The notes under the pieces: model-generated
The model's database searches: none
Seen by the model: the letters and a program-made list of their open reading frames with translations, nothing else
Told to the model about the DNA's origin: nothing
Translations under genes and position numbers: made by a program
Shown here: positions 22,637-22,873 of the stretch, one piece after another
Layout: every line of letters starts with the position of its first letter
Position numbering within the stretch: position 1 is the stretch's first letter
Assembly (NCBI GenBank): GCA_023424995.1
Contig: JAFADH010000080.1
Coordinates: 1 to 22,873, forward strand
DNA: 22,873 bases
From: Bacillota bacterium
GTDB taxonomy: Bacteria; Bacillota; Clostridia; Lachnospirales; Lachnospiraceae
Direction of reading: 5' to 3'

Positions 22637-22873
22637 CTATCTGTTTCCGGTAATGATCTGTGAACCCGGTACATTCTTGCAGATCTCTTCCATCCTGATC
22701 CCTAGTTCCCTTGCCATAATCTCCATCGTCTTCGGCGTACAAAAGCCTGCCTGACATCTTCCCGATCCCTGGCGGGTCCTACGTTTTATACCGTCCAAAG
22801 AGGTAGCTCCCAGTGTCCGTCGGATGGAATCGACGATTTCGCCTTCACTGACATTCTCGCAGCGGCATACGAT
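22637..22873 (-). CDS. GlpA-like flavoprotein, C-terminal BFD [2Fe-2S] domain (partial)
   Basis: Only the last 78 residues are in the window; the N-terminus is off the right edge. They form a BFD-type [2Fe-2S] domain: VCRCENVSEGEIVDSI, then LDGIKRRTRQGSGRCQAGFC. The four cysteines C3, C5, and the pair in RCQAGFC are the expected cluster ligands. In GlpA-like glycerol-3-phosphate dehydrogenases and the related FAD oxidoreductases of Bacillota this domain follows a DAO-type flavin domain. The identity of the missing part is inferred from the next two genes, an order often seen in clostridia. The stop TAG is 13 bp before the GlpB-like start. Confidence 0.82.
   Translation of the reverse strand: MVCRCENVSEGEIVDSIRRTLGATSLDGIKRRTRQGSGRCQAGFCTPKTMEIMARELGIRMEEICKNVPGSQIITGNR

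Overview
The window is about 22.9 kb of a Bacillota chromosome, most likely Clostridia and probably Lachnospiraceae. The reasons are strong AGGAGG-type ribosome binding sites, sigma-A promoters of the TTGACA/TATAAT type, an FMN riboswitch in front of a RibU-type transporter, and the family content. The species cannot be named from the sequence alone. Every gene I can support lies on the minus strand, so the genes read from high to low coordinates. I see no tRNA, rRNA, CRISPR array, transposase, phage gene or replication origin. It is core chromosome, not an island.

Layout in transcription order. (a) 20.8-22.9 kb: the end of a GlpA-like flavoprotein with a BFD-type [2Fe-2S] domain, a GlpB-like FAD/NAD oxidoreductase and a DUF1667 four-cysteine protein, a tight three-gene redox operon. 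(b) 16.3-20.7 kb: secA behind a good promoter, then prfB with its programmed +1 frameshift and its own promoter, then a single cheW. (c) 13.8-16.2 kb: a polar amino acid ABC importer (lipoprotein, permease, ATPase) with an intrinsic terminator between the lipoprotein gene and the other two. (d) 8.9-13.5 kb: aspartate-family amino acid genes: an HTH-ACT (UPF0735-like) protein, homoserine dehydrogenase, an ApgM-like phosphoglycerate mutase/homoserine kinase candidate, and aspartate kinase. A 314-bp spacer between hom and the ApgM-like gene holds two large inverted repeats and a possible Ile-rich 55-codon ORF. (e) 6.2-8.6 kb: tex. (f) 5.1-6.1 kb: sigma-A promoter, FMN riboswitch, terminator, ribU and a second terminator. 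(g) 1-5 kb: tRNA t6A genes tsaE-tsaB-rimI plus a zinc-ribbon protein, a terminator, then rnz, a membrane-anchored hypothetical protein and tsaD, which runs off the left edge.

Together the genes cover protein export, translation termination, tRNA modification and maturation, aspartate-family amino acid synthesis, amino acid and riboflavin uptake, and a redox module. No clearly undescribed multi-gene system is visible. The least explained items are the hom-apgM spacer, the ApgM-like protein that may stand in for homoserine kinase, the N-terminally extended GlpB-like protein with its DUF1667 partner, and the lone cheW next to an amino acid transporter. Several gene starts were moved downstream from the longest possible ORF because a clear ribosome binding site and family N-terminus mark the inner start.
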